Assembly (NCBI GenBank): GCA_947631505.1
Contig: CANRLR010000010.1
Location: 1-64,000 of the forward strand
Length of the DNA stretch: 64,000 nt
Direction of reading: 5' to 3'
Source of the DNA: an uncultured Lachnospiraceae bacterium
GTDB taxonomy: Bacteria > Bacillota > Clostridia > Lachnospirales > Lachnospiraceae
This document shows positions 18,344 to 26,995 of the stretch, piece by piece. The translations under genes were made by a program, and so were the position numbers. The notes under the pieces are model-generated. The model did not search any database. It worked only from the letters and a program-made list of their open reading frames with translations, and had not been told where the DNA came from. The stretch's first letter is position 1. The number at the start of each line of letters is the position of its first letter.

Positions 18344-19168
18344 TCATATAGAAAAGAGGTATGCATATTTTGCCATCTGTTTTACTATAATATCATAGAT
18401 TCTTTCTTTTATATTCGGCGGATAATTTTTTTCACTATCTAAGAGTTTTCGGACATCTTTTTTGCTAAATCTGAATATAAGCTGCTGCCCATACAATTGT
18501 TCCACTGCGTCAAGCTGTTTGTCAAAATCCCTGCAGAATGTCTTTGGCTCTACCTCTGACATTAGTGTCCGTATATCTATGTCCATTGGGTAATCCAGCG
18601 TGGTATCAGACAGCAGGGAACTTCCATTATCAAAAATCGGGCAATACCGGAATTCTTCTTTCTCATCCATCAGTACCGCAATGTTATGAGTGTGCCGGTC
18701 CTCATTCAGGAAAAAAGCATCTAATGTCAAAAGCTGACTCATATATACTCCAAATTTTTTTAACCCAGTAATACGGATTGTCTGATTTACTAAAAACTGA
18801 ATTCTCTCCGAAATTCCCTCTAGTGAATAAATGCACTGGTTCAGACTTTTCCCGTACTGTGTTTGAAACAAACGCTCCAACGTCATAAGTTTCCAACCAT
18901 TTGGAAGAAAATTTTTACTGACACATCCCAAATAAGTCTGGTGCCTATATCGAATAGTTTCTGTTTCATATAAAATATACTCCTGTTCGTTGAGTGACGA
19001 TAAAGCCAACAAATGAGATACCATATATTCTGCCAGACCTTCATAACCGGTATAATCTGCTTTATACCAATCTTCGCTTTCCGCAAGCCATTTTAACTGA
19101 TTCCCTTTCGATGACTGCCGCTCTTCTTTTTGCATATTTTTCTCAAACAACGTTACCACTGTCATCAC
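18344..19168 (-). CDS. HipA-like/CtkA-like kinase protein
   Basis: LTLDAFFLNEDRHTHNIAVLMD...YCPIFDNGSSLLSDT (DRHxxN and D-G-S motifs of the HipA kinase core). Confidence 0.65.
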   Translation of the reverse strand: MMTVVTLFEKNMQKEERQSSKGNQLKWLAESEDWYKADYTGYEGLAEYMVSHLLALSSLNEQEYILYETETIRYRHQTYLGCVSKNFLPNGWKLMTLERLFQTQYGKSLNQCIYSLEGISERIQFLVNQTIRITGLKKFGVYMSQLLTLDAFFLNEDRHTHNIAVLMDEKEEFRYCPIFDNGSSLLSDTTLDYPMDIDIRTLMSEVEPKTFCRDFDKQLDAVEQLYGQQLIFRFSKKDVRKLLDSEKNYPPNIKERIYDIIVKQMAKYAYLFSI

Positions 19169-19710
19169 CTCTCAATCCGAAGCCAAAAATCGTCCTCTGC
19201 CATTCTCCCTTGAGTTTTTTCAATAATCAGAATCGGATCATAAAAAGGAATGTTGATTTCTTTTAACATCAGTTTCATTTTATCCCTGCCTCTGGGGAAA
19301 CAACGTGATTCCATAAATTCTTCATACTGTTCAAAGGTTGGTGTCTCAATTTTCCCGAACGCTCTTTTCAGTAAATCGTTTGTGTAATTATAAATCCGAA
19401 CATCCCGGAATCGCTCATTTACATCAATAATGGTGCAGACATCGCTTTTGCACATGTACCAGATTCGCATAGAACTTTTCTTTTCGGGCACTCTCAGCTC
19501 CTGTTCTATATTGGGATTTTCATTCAAGATTTTTACCAGAGGAACAATCGGGCCAGTAATTGCTCTCTTTTCCGATTCCCAACGTTCTACGGTTTTTACG
19601 GACACATGTACAAAATCCGCAAAATCCCGCTGCGTAAATCCCAATTTTTTTCGCGCTGCTTTCAAATCATTTGCTGTCAGTGCCTCCGAAATCGCATATT
19701 GATTTTTCAA
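19165..19710 (-). CDS. XRE/HTH regulator fused to a C-terminal domain, partner of the HipA-like gene
   Basis: LKAARKKLGFTQRDFADFVHVSVKTVERWES HTH; ATGA overlap with downstream gene. Confidence 0.75.
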   Translation of the reverse strand: MKNQYAISEALTANDLKAARKKLGFTQRDFADFVHVSVKTVERWESEKRAITGPIVPLVKILNENPNIEQELRVPEKKSSMRIWYMCKSDVCTIIDVNERFRDVRIYNYTNDLLKRAFGKIETPTFEQYEEFMESRCFPRGRDKMKLMLKEINIPFYDPILIIEKTQGRMAEDDFWLRIER

Positions 19711-19743
19711 CGTTTCCTTTCCTCCTTCTCTGAATTTTATATT

Positions 19744-19772
19744 ATTATACCCTTAAAATAAGGGTATGTCAA
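19744..19772 (-). promoter_or_regulatory. Promoter of XRE/HipA-like operon with palindromic operator in the -10/-35 spacer
   Basis: - strand TTGACA-TACCCTTATTTTAAGGG (17)-TATAAT. Confidence 0.75.
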
Positions 19773-19803
19773 ATAAAAACAACCCTTATTTTAAGGGTAT
19801 AAT

Positions 19804-19831
19804 AAAAAATATGCTATCAAGCATATTTTTT
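19804..19831. repeat. Hairpin repeat S, copy 2
   Basis: AAAAAATATGCT-atca-AGCATATTTTTT. Confidence 0.5.
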
Positions 19832-19883
19832 ACACTAATTTCCTATTTATTCATCCGGATAGGATTCAAGATAACACAATCTT

Positions 19884-19981
19884 ATGATGTTGGGGTCAAA
19901 AGGTATTTTGCCCCCAACTGATGTCCACGGATAGCTTTCGTGCAAGCACGTGCAATGTTGACCTTTTGACCCTGACATCAT
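19884..19981 (-). repeat. Interspersed TIR element R1, copy A
   Basis: ATGATGTTGGGGTCAAAAGGT...ACCTTTTGACCCTGACATCAT. Confidence 0.7.
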
Positions 19982-19982
19982 T

Positions 19983-20561
19983 TTATTTTTCTAATTTACG
20001 AATCTGTGTTCCGATTACCGGGCCTGCGACAGCCGCAATCGCAATTTTCACTGCATCTCCAATTAAAAATGGAAATACGCACATTGCCAGTGCTGCTGCC
20101 ACTCCTGTTCCTGTCGAAAAACAAAACCAAATGGTTCCGAAAGTATAAGCGACGGCAGTTCCCACAATCATTCCGGCTGCCGACACTGCAATTCCCGCAC
20201 CGCGGCTCATGGTATAACCCTTTTCAATCGCAAGACCACATATAAGAATCATCGGAATAAACCCAATCAAATATCCTCCTGTTGGCCCTGCCAATTTGCC
20301 AAGGCCGCCTTCCCAGCCGGAAAATACCGGCAGACCAGCCATTCCGATCAACAAGTAGACAATATACGTTGCCAGCCCTCGTTTCCAGCCTAATACGTAA
20401 ATACTAATAAAAATTACCAGCATCGTTATAGAAATCGGTACCGGACCGATTGGTATCGAAAATGGTGCTAAGACACAGGTAATTGCGGCAAACAATGCCA
20501 TTAATACCATACTGGTAGTCGTAAATAAAGATTTGTTTTTTGTGATTGCTTCTGTTGACAT
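19983..20561 (-). CDS. bioY: Biotin ECF transporter S component
   Basis: GPTGGYLIGFI, multi-TM BioY profile; start MSTEAITKN. Confidence 0.85.
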   Translation of the reverse strand: MSTEAITKNKSLFTTTSMVLMALFAAITCVLAPFSIPIGPVPISITMLVIFISIYVLGWKRGLATYIVYLLIGMAGLPVFSGWEGGLGKLAGPTGGYLIGFIPMILICGLAIEKGYTMSRGAGIAVSAAGMIVGTAVAYTFGTIWFCFSTGTGVAAALAMCVFPFLIGDAVKIAIAAVAGPVIGTQIRKLEK

Positions 20562-20617
20562 AATTTCCTCCATTCCGGAATGTGAGAGCAATTGCTTCTT
20601 TTCACATCCCGTCTTAA

Positions 20618-20649
20618 ATGTAAACTTATTTTTGATAATAAGTATACAT
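20618..20649 (-). promoter_or_regulatory. BirA operator upstream of bioY
   Basis: - strand ATGTATAC-N16-GTTTACAT. Confidence 0.7.
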
Positions 20650-20700
20650 TTAAAAATTATATCTGTCAATCCCTTGTTTTGATTTTCCGATTCCGCTATT

Positions 20701-21435
20701 CTAATTTTTCTTTGCTCCACTACCTGCTAACCAGCGTTCATATGAATCTTTTAGCTCTTTTGTCCACTCTAAAATTTCATACTTCACCTCTGTTCTCTCA
20801 TTGGTTATTGATGCACCATCAATCATTTTTTTTATTTCCTTTTTCGACAGCATCTTATTACTATCCCGAATCTCTGTCATGTAATTACTGTTTCGGAACA
20901 AAATCCATATTCTATGTTCCTCTTTATTTTCCGCAAGGTAAGCAGTTCCATTCATTGTCTCATATTTTTCTGTATTTTTTGCCTTTGGCAAAATGTTGAG
21001 AAACTCATCTTGTAAATGAAAATAGGCAACCGTAAAAAAATCTGTTTCTCCTTTTCTTCCATAATACAAACTTGTATCCTTTTTATCACATTGATATCCA
21101 TCCGGAATGTAATTTAATTGCAGGTAAAACTTTTCTTCTTTTTTACTTTTTTCTGCTGCATTTTTATTATTTTTTGTTCCCTTTATCTGAACTCCCTTAC
21201 TCCCAGCATATTCTGTTTCGCTAATATTATCTGGCTGAATCCATTGTTTAAAAGCAGGGTTCACAGCTGCTATAACTGGTATCCCGATTCCTGTCACAAG
21301 TAGACAGACGACGGCTGCTGCCACCGCTTTCCTAATTCCTGACATTTTACTTTTGCCCGCAGGTGCTTTTGATGCCTCCATAATGTACTTATCGTCAATT
21401 CCATCTAACATCGTTTCTATTTCTTCCCTTTTCAT
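20701..21435 (-). CDS. DUF4367-like anti-sigma-type membrane protein
   Basis: Single N-terminal TM (AVAAAVVCLLVTGIGIPVIA), extracellular domain; overlaps sigma factor gene. Confidence 0.6.
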   Translation of the reverse strand: MKREEIETMLDGIDDKYIMEASKAPAGKSKMSGIRKAVAAAVVCLLVTGIGIPVIAAVNPAFKQWIQPDNISETEYAGSKGVQIKGTKNNKNAAEKSKKEEKFYLQLNYIPDGYQCDKKDTSLYYGRKGETDFFTVAYFHLQDEFLNILPKAKNTEKYETMNGTAYLAENKEEHRIWILFRNSNYMTEIRDSNKMLSKKEIKKMIDGASITNERTEVKYEILEWTKELKDSYERWLAGSGAKKN

Positions 21436-21989
21436 TGTATCAACCCTTCCTTCGTCAAATATTTTTTTAATTTTTCTCTCGTTCTATGCAGGTGCACCGT
21501 CACGTAATTATTACTTTTTCCATAACATTCTGCGATTTCTGAAATGGATTCCATAAACCAATACCGTTTTACAAAAAAGATACTATCCATTTTCTTTTGC
21601 TTAGAAAGAAAATGATTGATTGCTTTTTTTAATTCCTTCGCCATACATTCTTTTTCGACCGAGCATGTCCCAGCCAGTGTGTCCCCTAACTCATCCAATG
21701 CGACATCATAAAAATGATTTCTCTTTTGTGCTGTATTCTTGGCATATCGTTTTAAAGCAAGATTCCTTGTTATTTTACATAGATAAGAAATCAACGGGGC
21801 TGGATTCTCTGGAGGAATATTATTCCATGCCGCAAGCAGAGTATCATTTACACATTCCTCTGCATCCTGCTCATCTTTTAGAATGCGGCTGGCGATGGAT
21901 TTACATAGAACACCATATTTTCTTTCTACTGCTGTTATTGCTTCTTGCGACCGCTCAAAAAACAATTGAATAATCAGCTGATCTTCCAT
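21432..21989 (-). CDS. ECF-type RNA polymerase sigma factor
   Basis: ILKDEQDAEECVNDTLLAAWNNIPP; SISEIAECYGKSNNYVTVHLHRTREKL. Confidence 0.85.
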   Translation of the reverse strand: MEDQLIIQLFFERSQEAITAVERKYGVLCKSIASRILKDEQDAEECVNDTLLAAWNNIPPENPAPLISYLCKITRNLALKRYAKNTAQKRNHFYDVALDELGDTLAGTCSVEKECMAKELKKAINHFLSKQKKMDSIFFVKRYWFMESISEIAECYGKSNNYVTVHLHRTREKLKKYLTKEGLIQ

Positions 21990-22069
21990 TCTTCCACCTC
22001 CTGACACTTATATACTACGAAATGGAACATGCATATTACAAAAATAATTTTTCTGCCCCGTTTATCGCA

Positions 22070-22591
22070 CTACAAACTCACAAGGAAGACTGCCACAACC
22101 GCCCCCGTAAAAGTAGCCACCAATGCTCCCGCCAATGTAAATCTGGTCTTGGTGACCTTTGCCGTCATAAAATAAACACTCATGGTATAAAAAATCGTTT
22201 CGGAACAGCTCATGAGCACCGACGCCAATGTTCCTAAATAGGAATCCGTTCCATAATTTTTATATACATCCAAAAGAAGGCTGGTCGCCGCCGAGGAGGA
22301 GAACATTTTAACAATGAACAGGGGCAGCAGCTCTCCCGGAAAATGCAGAATGGAAACGACTGGTTTTAACAGATTGGCAAAGGCTTCCATAGCACCAGAT
22401 TCCCGCAAAATTCCAACTCCTACCATCAATCCGATGAGCGTTGGCATAATTTTATATACCGTCATAAAGCCATCCTTCGCCCCATCAATGAATTCATCAA
22501 ATATATCGACCTTTTTAATCATGCCATAGCAAACAAGATAAAGAATGACAAAGGGAATCATACAGTCAGATATATAATACAATACTCTCAT
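22070..22591 (-). CDS. spmB: Spore maturation protein B
   Basis: FDEFIDGAKDGFMTVYKIMPTLIGLMVGVGILRESGAME. Confidence 0.85.
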   Translation of the reverse strand: MRVLYYISDCMIPFVILYLVCYGMIKKVDIFDEFIDGAKDGFMTVYKIMPTLIGLMVGVGILRESGAMEAFANLLKPVVSILHFPGELLPLFIVKMFSSSAATSLLLDVYKNYGTDSYLGTLASVLMSCSETIFYTMSVYFMTAKVTKTRFTLAGALVATFTGAVVAVFLVSL

Positions 22592-23187
22592 ACACGGCCC
22601 CTCTCTTTCCTGCTTTCTATTTTTCTCGCTATCACGGAGAAAATTACACCGGCAGCAGTAGATGCTATCGTTGCCACTAAGCCCATTCCGATTATGGACG
22701 TAGGCGTGACAGAACCATATTGACTGCGATAAGCAATAATATTTACGGGAATCAGCTGAAGTGAAGAAATATTAATGATCAGAAACGTACACATATCTGT
22801 GCTGGCAATATGGCTTCCATGGTTCAATTCTTTTAACTGTTCCATTGCCTTTAACCCCACCGGTGTAGCCGCCCAGCCAAGTCCCAGAACATTGCTGATC
22901 ATATTAGCAGCCATATATTCATTTGCTTTATGGTCTTTCGGAACTCCCGGAAATAAAAAAGCAAGAACCGGTCGAAGCCCTCTTGTCAGAGCATCCATAA
23001 TTCCTGCTTTCTTTGCGATATTCATGAGTCCTGTCCACATGGACATAATGCCAAGCATGGTAATACAGAGGGTAACTGCCTCCTTGGATGAGTCAATCGC
23101 CGCCGTTCCCACAGCTCCCATCCGGCCGTTCAAGGCGGCAAACAGTATTCCTATAAAAATCATGAACCCCCATAATTTATTTAGCAT
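22588..23187 (-). CDS. spmA: Spore maturation protein A
   Basis: MLNKLWGFMIFIGILFAALNGRMGAV...GLGWAATPVGLKAMEQLKELN. Confidence 0.85.
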   Translation of the reverse strand: MLNKLWGFMIFIGILFAALNGRMGAVGTAAIDSSKEAVTLCITMLGIMSMWTGLMNIAKKAGIMDALTRGLRPVLAFLFPGVPKDHKANEYMAANMISNVLGLGWAATPVGLKAMEQLKELNHGSHIASTDMCTFLIINISSLQLIPVNIIAYRSQYGSVTPTSIIGMGLVATIASTAAGVIFSVIARKIESRKERGRV

Positions 23188-23284
23188 TACACTCTTCCTT
23201 TTACATAAGTTTACTATTAACCTATGTGCCGATAAATAAATTTATACTATTATCCCTAAAGTTGCGGAGCCTCAGGCTGCTTTT

Positions 23285-24331
23285 TTATTCTATCCGGCTG
23301 TCTCCCCGGGAAACGGCAATATGATATCCTATAGATTCTACCCGGCGGTTCAGGGAGTCTTTCCCTTGGGCAGATTCTTCTCCGGTACATATCTTGTCAT
23401 GATAGAGCTCATATTTTTTTCGGACAGATTTGGGAGACAAATTCGGCATTAACACGTTTGCTCCTGCCAAGAGTCCCTGCTCTCTTCCGTCTGGTGCAAT
23501 CGTTCCAAGTGCTGTTGTTGCCGGAAGCAAAACGGCCGGAAACAACAACCGTAAAACAGAAAGAAGAACAAGAGTCCTTTCATAGGAACCATCCGGCTGC
23601 CCGGCAAAAGGCGTGTCCGGATGGGAAAGATAAGGACCGATTCCTATCATATGCGGTTTTAATTCTTGCAAAAAACGTAGGTCATCGACAAGATTGTCCA
23701 CCTTCTGTCCCGGCGAACCCACCATAAAACCGGCACCGACCTGATAACCGATATCACGCAAAAGGAACAGACATTTCTTCCGGTTCTGCAATGTCATATC
23801 CGGTGGGTGAAGGCTCTGATAATGATTCTCACTGGCAGTTTCATGCCGGAGCAGATAACGGTCTGCCCCCGCCTGATACCATCTTTTATAGTCTTCCTTT
23901 GTCCGCTCCCCCACTGACAGGGTAATGGCACACTCTGGAAATTCACCCTTGATGGAACGGATTATCTCTTCCAGACGCTCACCGGTAAACCACCCATCTT
24001 CTCCTCCTTGAAGGACAAAGGTGCGAAATCCCAATTCATATCCTTCCCGTGCACAATTTAAAATATCATCCGGAGTGAGACGGTAGCGCTGTGCTTTGTC
24101 ATTACTTTTTCGGATTCCACAGTAATAGCAGTCATTTTTACAGATATTCGTAAATTCAATAAGTCCGCGTATATAAACGTCCTTACCATATTCCTGCTCT
24201 CTTACCATTCTTGCCTGTCTGGCTAAAAAATCCCTCTCATTTTGTGTTATTGTCTCCAATAACAGTTTAAAATCTTCATCGGGTAAATTCTTTTCCTGCT
24301 TCAGTTCTTCTATTCTCTCTATGTTCGTCAT
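23285..24331 (-). CDS. hydE: [FeFe] hydrogenase H-cluster radical SAM maturase HydE
   Basis: FTNICKNDCYYCGIRKSN CxxxCxxC, HETASENHYQSLHP, MVGSPGQKVDNLVDDL. Confidence 0.85.
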   Translation of the reverse strand: MTNIERIEELKQEKNLPDEDFKLLLETITQNERDFLARQARMVREQEYGKDVYIRGLIEFTNICKNDCYYCGIRKSNDKAQRYRLTPDDILNCAREGYELGFRTFVLQGGEDGWFTGERLEEIIRSIKGEFPECAITLSVGERTKEDYKRWYQAGADRYLLRHETASENHYQSLHPPDMTLQNRKKCLFLLRDIGYQVGAGFMVGSPGQKVDNLVDDLRFLQELKPHMIGIGPYLSHPDTPFAGQPDGSYERTLVLLSVLRLLFPAVLLPATTALGTIAPDGREQGLLAGANVLMPNLSPKSVRKKYELYHDKICTGEESAQGKDSLNRRVESIGYHIAVSRGDSRIE

Positions 24332-24352
24332 CTGACCACATCCTCATAACTT

Positions 24353-24703
24353 TTATTCCCTTTGACAGGAACAGCTTCCGCTTTGTCCGTGAAGTTTTTT
24401 TGCCATGTCAAATTTTAAAATCTGTTTTCTTCTCACATTATGTCCTACCGCATTCCGGTATTCTTCATTCACGTAATGCAATATTTCCGCCAATTTGTCC
24501 TGCACGCCCGGCACGTCATAATATACCGCTACTACGACATAATTCATAGGACCAGTCTGGTATAACTGTAAATCAGCAAAATAACCCGCATATTGCTTTT
24601 TTAAATAACAGTCAATTTTCTTTACTAATGTACAATAGCGGTCCTGCCAGCCCGGATTCACATAAGACATACTGACATCAAATAAATATTTACCAGCTTC
24701 CAT
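24353..24703 (-). CDS. Hypothetical protein, Cys-containing tail (GSCSCQRE)
   Basis: ORF directly upstream of hydE. Confidence 0.5.
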   Translation of the reverse strand: MEAGKYLFDVSMSYVNPGWQDRYCTLVKKIDCYLKKQYAGYFADLQLYQTGPMNYVVVAVYYDVPGVQDKLAEILHYVNEEYRNAVGHNVRRKQILKFDMAKKLHGQSGSCSCQRE

Positions 24704-24770
24704 TATAAAAACCCCCAACATAATCTTCTCTTATCATTCTATGCCAAAGGTTCCAAATGGCTACTTATAC

Positions 24771-24846
24771 TTTTGACCCTGACTGATGTCCACGGATTGC
24801 TTTCGTGCAAGCACGTGCAATGTTGACCTTTTGACCCTGACATCAT
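24771..24846 (-). repeat. Interspersed TIR element R1, copy B
   Basis: CTGATGTCCACGGATTGCTTTCGTGCAAGCACGTGCAATGTTGACCTTTTGACCCTGACATCAT. Confidence 0.7.
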
Positions 24847-24893
24847 AATAACACAGATCTCACTATTTGACGATACTCAAAATATGTTGGCAC

Positions 24894-25080
24894 TTTTTTC
24901 AAGTTTCGTATTTCAATAAATAAGTTTTACTCACATGGGCACTTTCGCTTAGTAAACACGCAGCGGTATGGACACTGAAAAGTGAATAGAATTCATTTTT
25001 CAGTGTCTCATACCGGCGCGTTTATAACCCATGTTCGTTAAATCCTTATTTATTGAAATACTGGAACACTCAAAGAATTG
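24894..25080. repeat. Very long imperfect hairpin element U2
   Basis: Nested helices 24908-24924/25045-25061, 24933-24939/25028-25034, 24964-24970/25009-25015, 24971-24987/24991-25007. Confidence 0.6.
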
Positions 25081-25257
25081 GAACAATTGCACAATTTTTT
25101 TGGGGACAAAATAAACCTTGTCTTTGTAATCATATATCAAGTCTGAATTCCCAAACTGTCTGGTTTCCTCCCCCTGCCAGCAATAGAGAACCAATAGAAT
25201 TCTTACCGTGGGTATGATAAAAGCAGAATGGAGAGTTCCGCTGTACGCCAGTGCACA

Positions 25258-25399
25258 GCAGGAAGCGGCATGGATTTCTATTCGAGTGGTGTTATGAACT
25301 CGCTGGTTCTTAAAGGGCGTAGTATGCCTTTAAGAACCACTGCGTAGTTCATTTAAGCTGCAAAGCGCCCACGAGAGAGAAATCCATGCTGCTTCCTGC
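25258..25399. repeat. Long multi-helix hairpin element V
   Basis: 22-nt arms GCAGGAAGCGGCATGGATTTCT / AGAAATCCATGCTGCTTCCTGC plus inner helices. Confidence 0.65.
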
Positions 25400-25499
25400 G
25401 TCAAAAAGACCACAGCGAAATTTGCTTGACATAACCATTGGGCAAAAGTAAAATAAAAAAACAGAGAACTTATGGAAACACTTCGGATTGGAGGATACT

Positions 25500-26945
25500 A
25501 TGGATAACCGTAATTTTACTTTACTGACAGATTTTTATGAATTGACCATGATGCAGGGTTATTTTCAAAATAATACAAATGAACTTGTTGTATTTGACCT
25601 TTTTTACCGTCAAAATCCAGATGACGGAGGGTATGCGGTATGTGCCGGACTTGCTCAGGTAATTGATTACATCAAAAGTCTTCATTTTGATTATGATGAT
25701 ATTGATTATCTTCGGGGGCTTGATACTTTTAGTGAAGAGTTTTTAGATTATCTTGCCAGCTTTCATTTTACCGGAGATCTTTACGCTATCCCGGAGGGTA
25801 CCGTTATTTTCCCACAGGAACCTCTGATTAAGGTAGTAGCTCCTATTATGGAAGCACAATTAGTCGAAACAGCTCTTTTAAATTTAATCAATCATCAATC
25901 CCTTATTGCCACAAAAGCCGCCAGAGTATGTTATGCGGCAAAAGGAGGTGGCGTGATGGAATTTGGCCTTCGACGTGCTCAGGGACCCGATGCCGGGACC
26001 TTCGGTGCCCGTGCCGCAGTAATCGGCGGCTGCATCGGAACCAGCAATGTAATTTGTGCCAAAGAGTTCGGTATTCCTGCCTTGGGCACACATGCCCACA
26101 GCTGGATTATGAGTTTTGGGGATGAGCTTACAGCGTTCCGCAAATATGCCGAATTATATCCACAAAATACAACTCTTTTGGTCGATACGTATGATACTCT
26201 CCGCTCCGGTGTACCTCATGCCATTCAGATATTTACTGAGCTGCGGGAGCAGAATAAAATGCCGGAAAAGTATGGGATTCGGTTAGACAGCGGTGATCTG
26301 GCTTATTTATCTAAAAAGGCCAGAAAGCTGTTAGATGATGCCGGCTTTCCGGACGCCTCTATTTGTGCCTCCAGTGATCTGGATGAATACCTCATTGATT
26401 CCCTTCTATCACAGGGCGCCTGCATTGATACATGGGGAGTCGGTACGAATCTGATTACGTCCAAAACAACTCCTGCTTTTGGAGGAGTATACAAATTGGC
26501 GGCAGTCAAAACAGAAAACGGAACACTGATTCCTAAAATTAAATTATCCGAAAATCCGGCTAAAATTACAAATCCGGGAAATAAAACCGTCTATCGTATT
26601 TATGATAAGGAAACAGGAAAAATCCGTGCCGACTATATTACACTGGCAGATGAAGTTTTTGATTCTTCCAGAGATTTAATGTTGTTCGATCCCAATGCTA
26701 CATGGAAGAAAACCAAACTTGCCGGAGGCAGTTATGAAATGAAAGAAATTTTAGTACCGGTGTTCAAAAACGGACAATGCGTCTATGAAACACCAAGTGT
26801 CATGGAAATACAAAAATATTGTAAGGAACAGTTAGATACGCTCTGGGAAGAAACTAGACGGCTTGTTAATCCTCAGGAAGTGTATGTGGATCTATCCGAC
26901 AGACTGTACGAGATGAAAGAAGAACTGCTGAACCGCTATCATTAA
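25500..26945 (+). CDS. pncB: Nicotinate phosphoribosyltransferase
   Basis: LTDFYELTMMQGYF, FGLRRAQGPD, GTHAHSW, IRLDSGDL. Confidence 0.92.
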   Translation: MDNRNFTLLTDFYELTMMQGYFQNNTNELVVFDLFYRQNPDDGGYAVCAGLAQVIDYIKSLHFDYDDIDYLRGLDTFSEEFLDYLASFHFTGDLYAIPEGTVIFPQEPLIKVVAPIMEAQLVETALLNLINHQSLIATKAARVCYAAKGGGVMEFGLRRAQGPDAGTFGARAAVIGGCIGTSNVICAKEFGIPALGTHAHSWIMSFGDELTAFRKYAELYPQNTTLLVDTYDTLRSGVPHAIQIFTELREQNKMPEKYGIRLDSGDLAYLSKKARKLLDDAGFPDASICASSDLDEYLIDSLLSQGACIDTWGVGTNLITSKTTPAFGGVYKLAAVKTENGTLIPKIKLSENPAKITNPGNKTVYRIYDKETGKIRADYITLADEVFDSSRDLMLFDPNATWKKTKLAGGSYEMKEILVPVFKNGQCVYETPSVMEIQKYCKEQLDTLWEETRRLVNPQEVYVDLSDRLYEMKEELLNRYH

Positions 26946-26993
26946 TGGAGCAGGAGGAAATTTCTCAATTAAAGAAATTTCCTCCTGCTCCAT
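26945..26993. terminator. Bidirectional terminator, perfect 21-bp stem
   Basis: ATGGAGCAGGAGGAAATTTCT-caattaa-AGAAATTTCCTCCTGCTCCAT between convergent genes. Confidence 0.75.
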
Positions 26994-26995
26994 TA

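Noticed and set aside
25000-25194. 64-aa ORF in the pncB upstream region
   Set aside because: Overlaps the long hairpin U2; coding potential is more simply explained by the palindrome.
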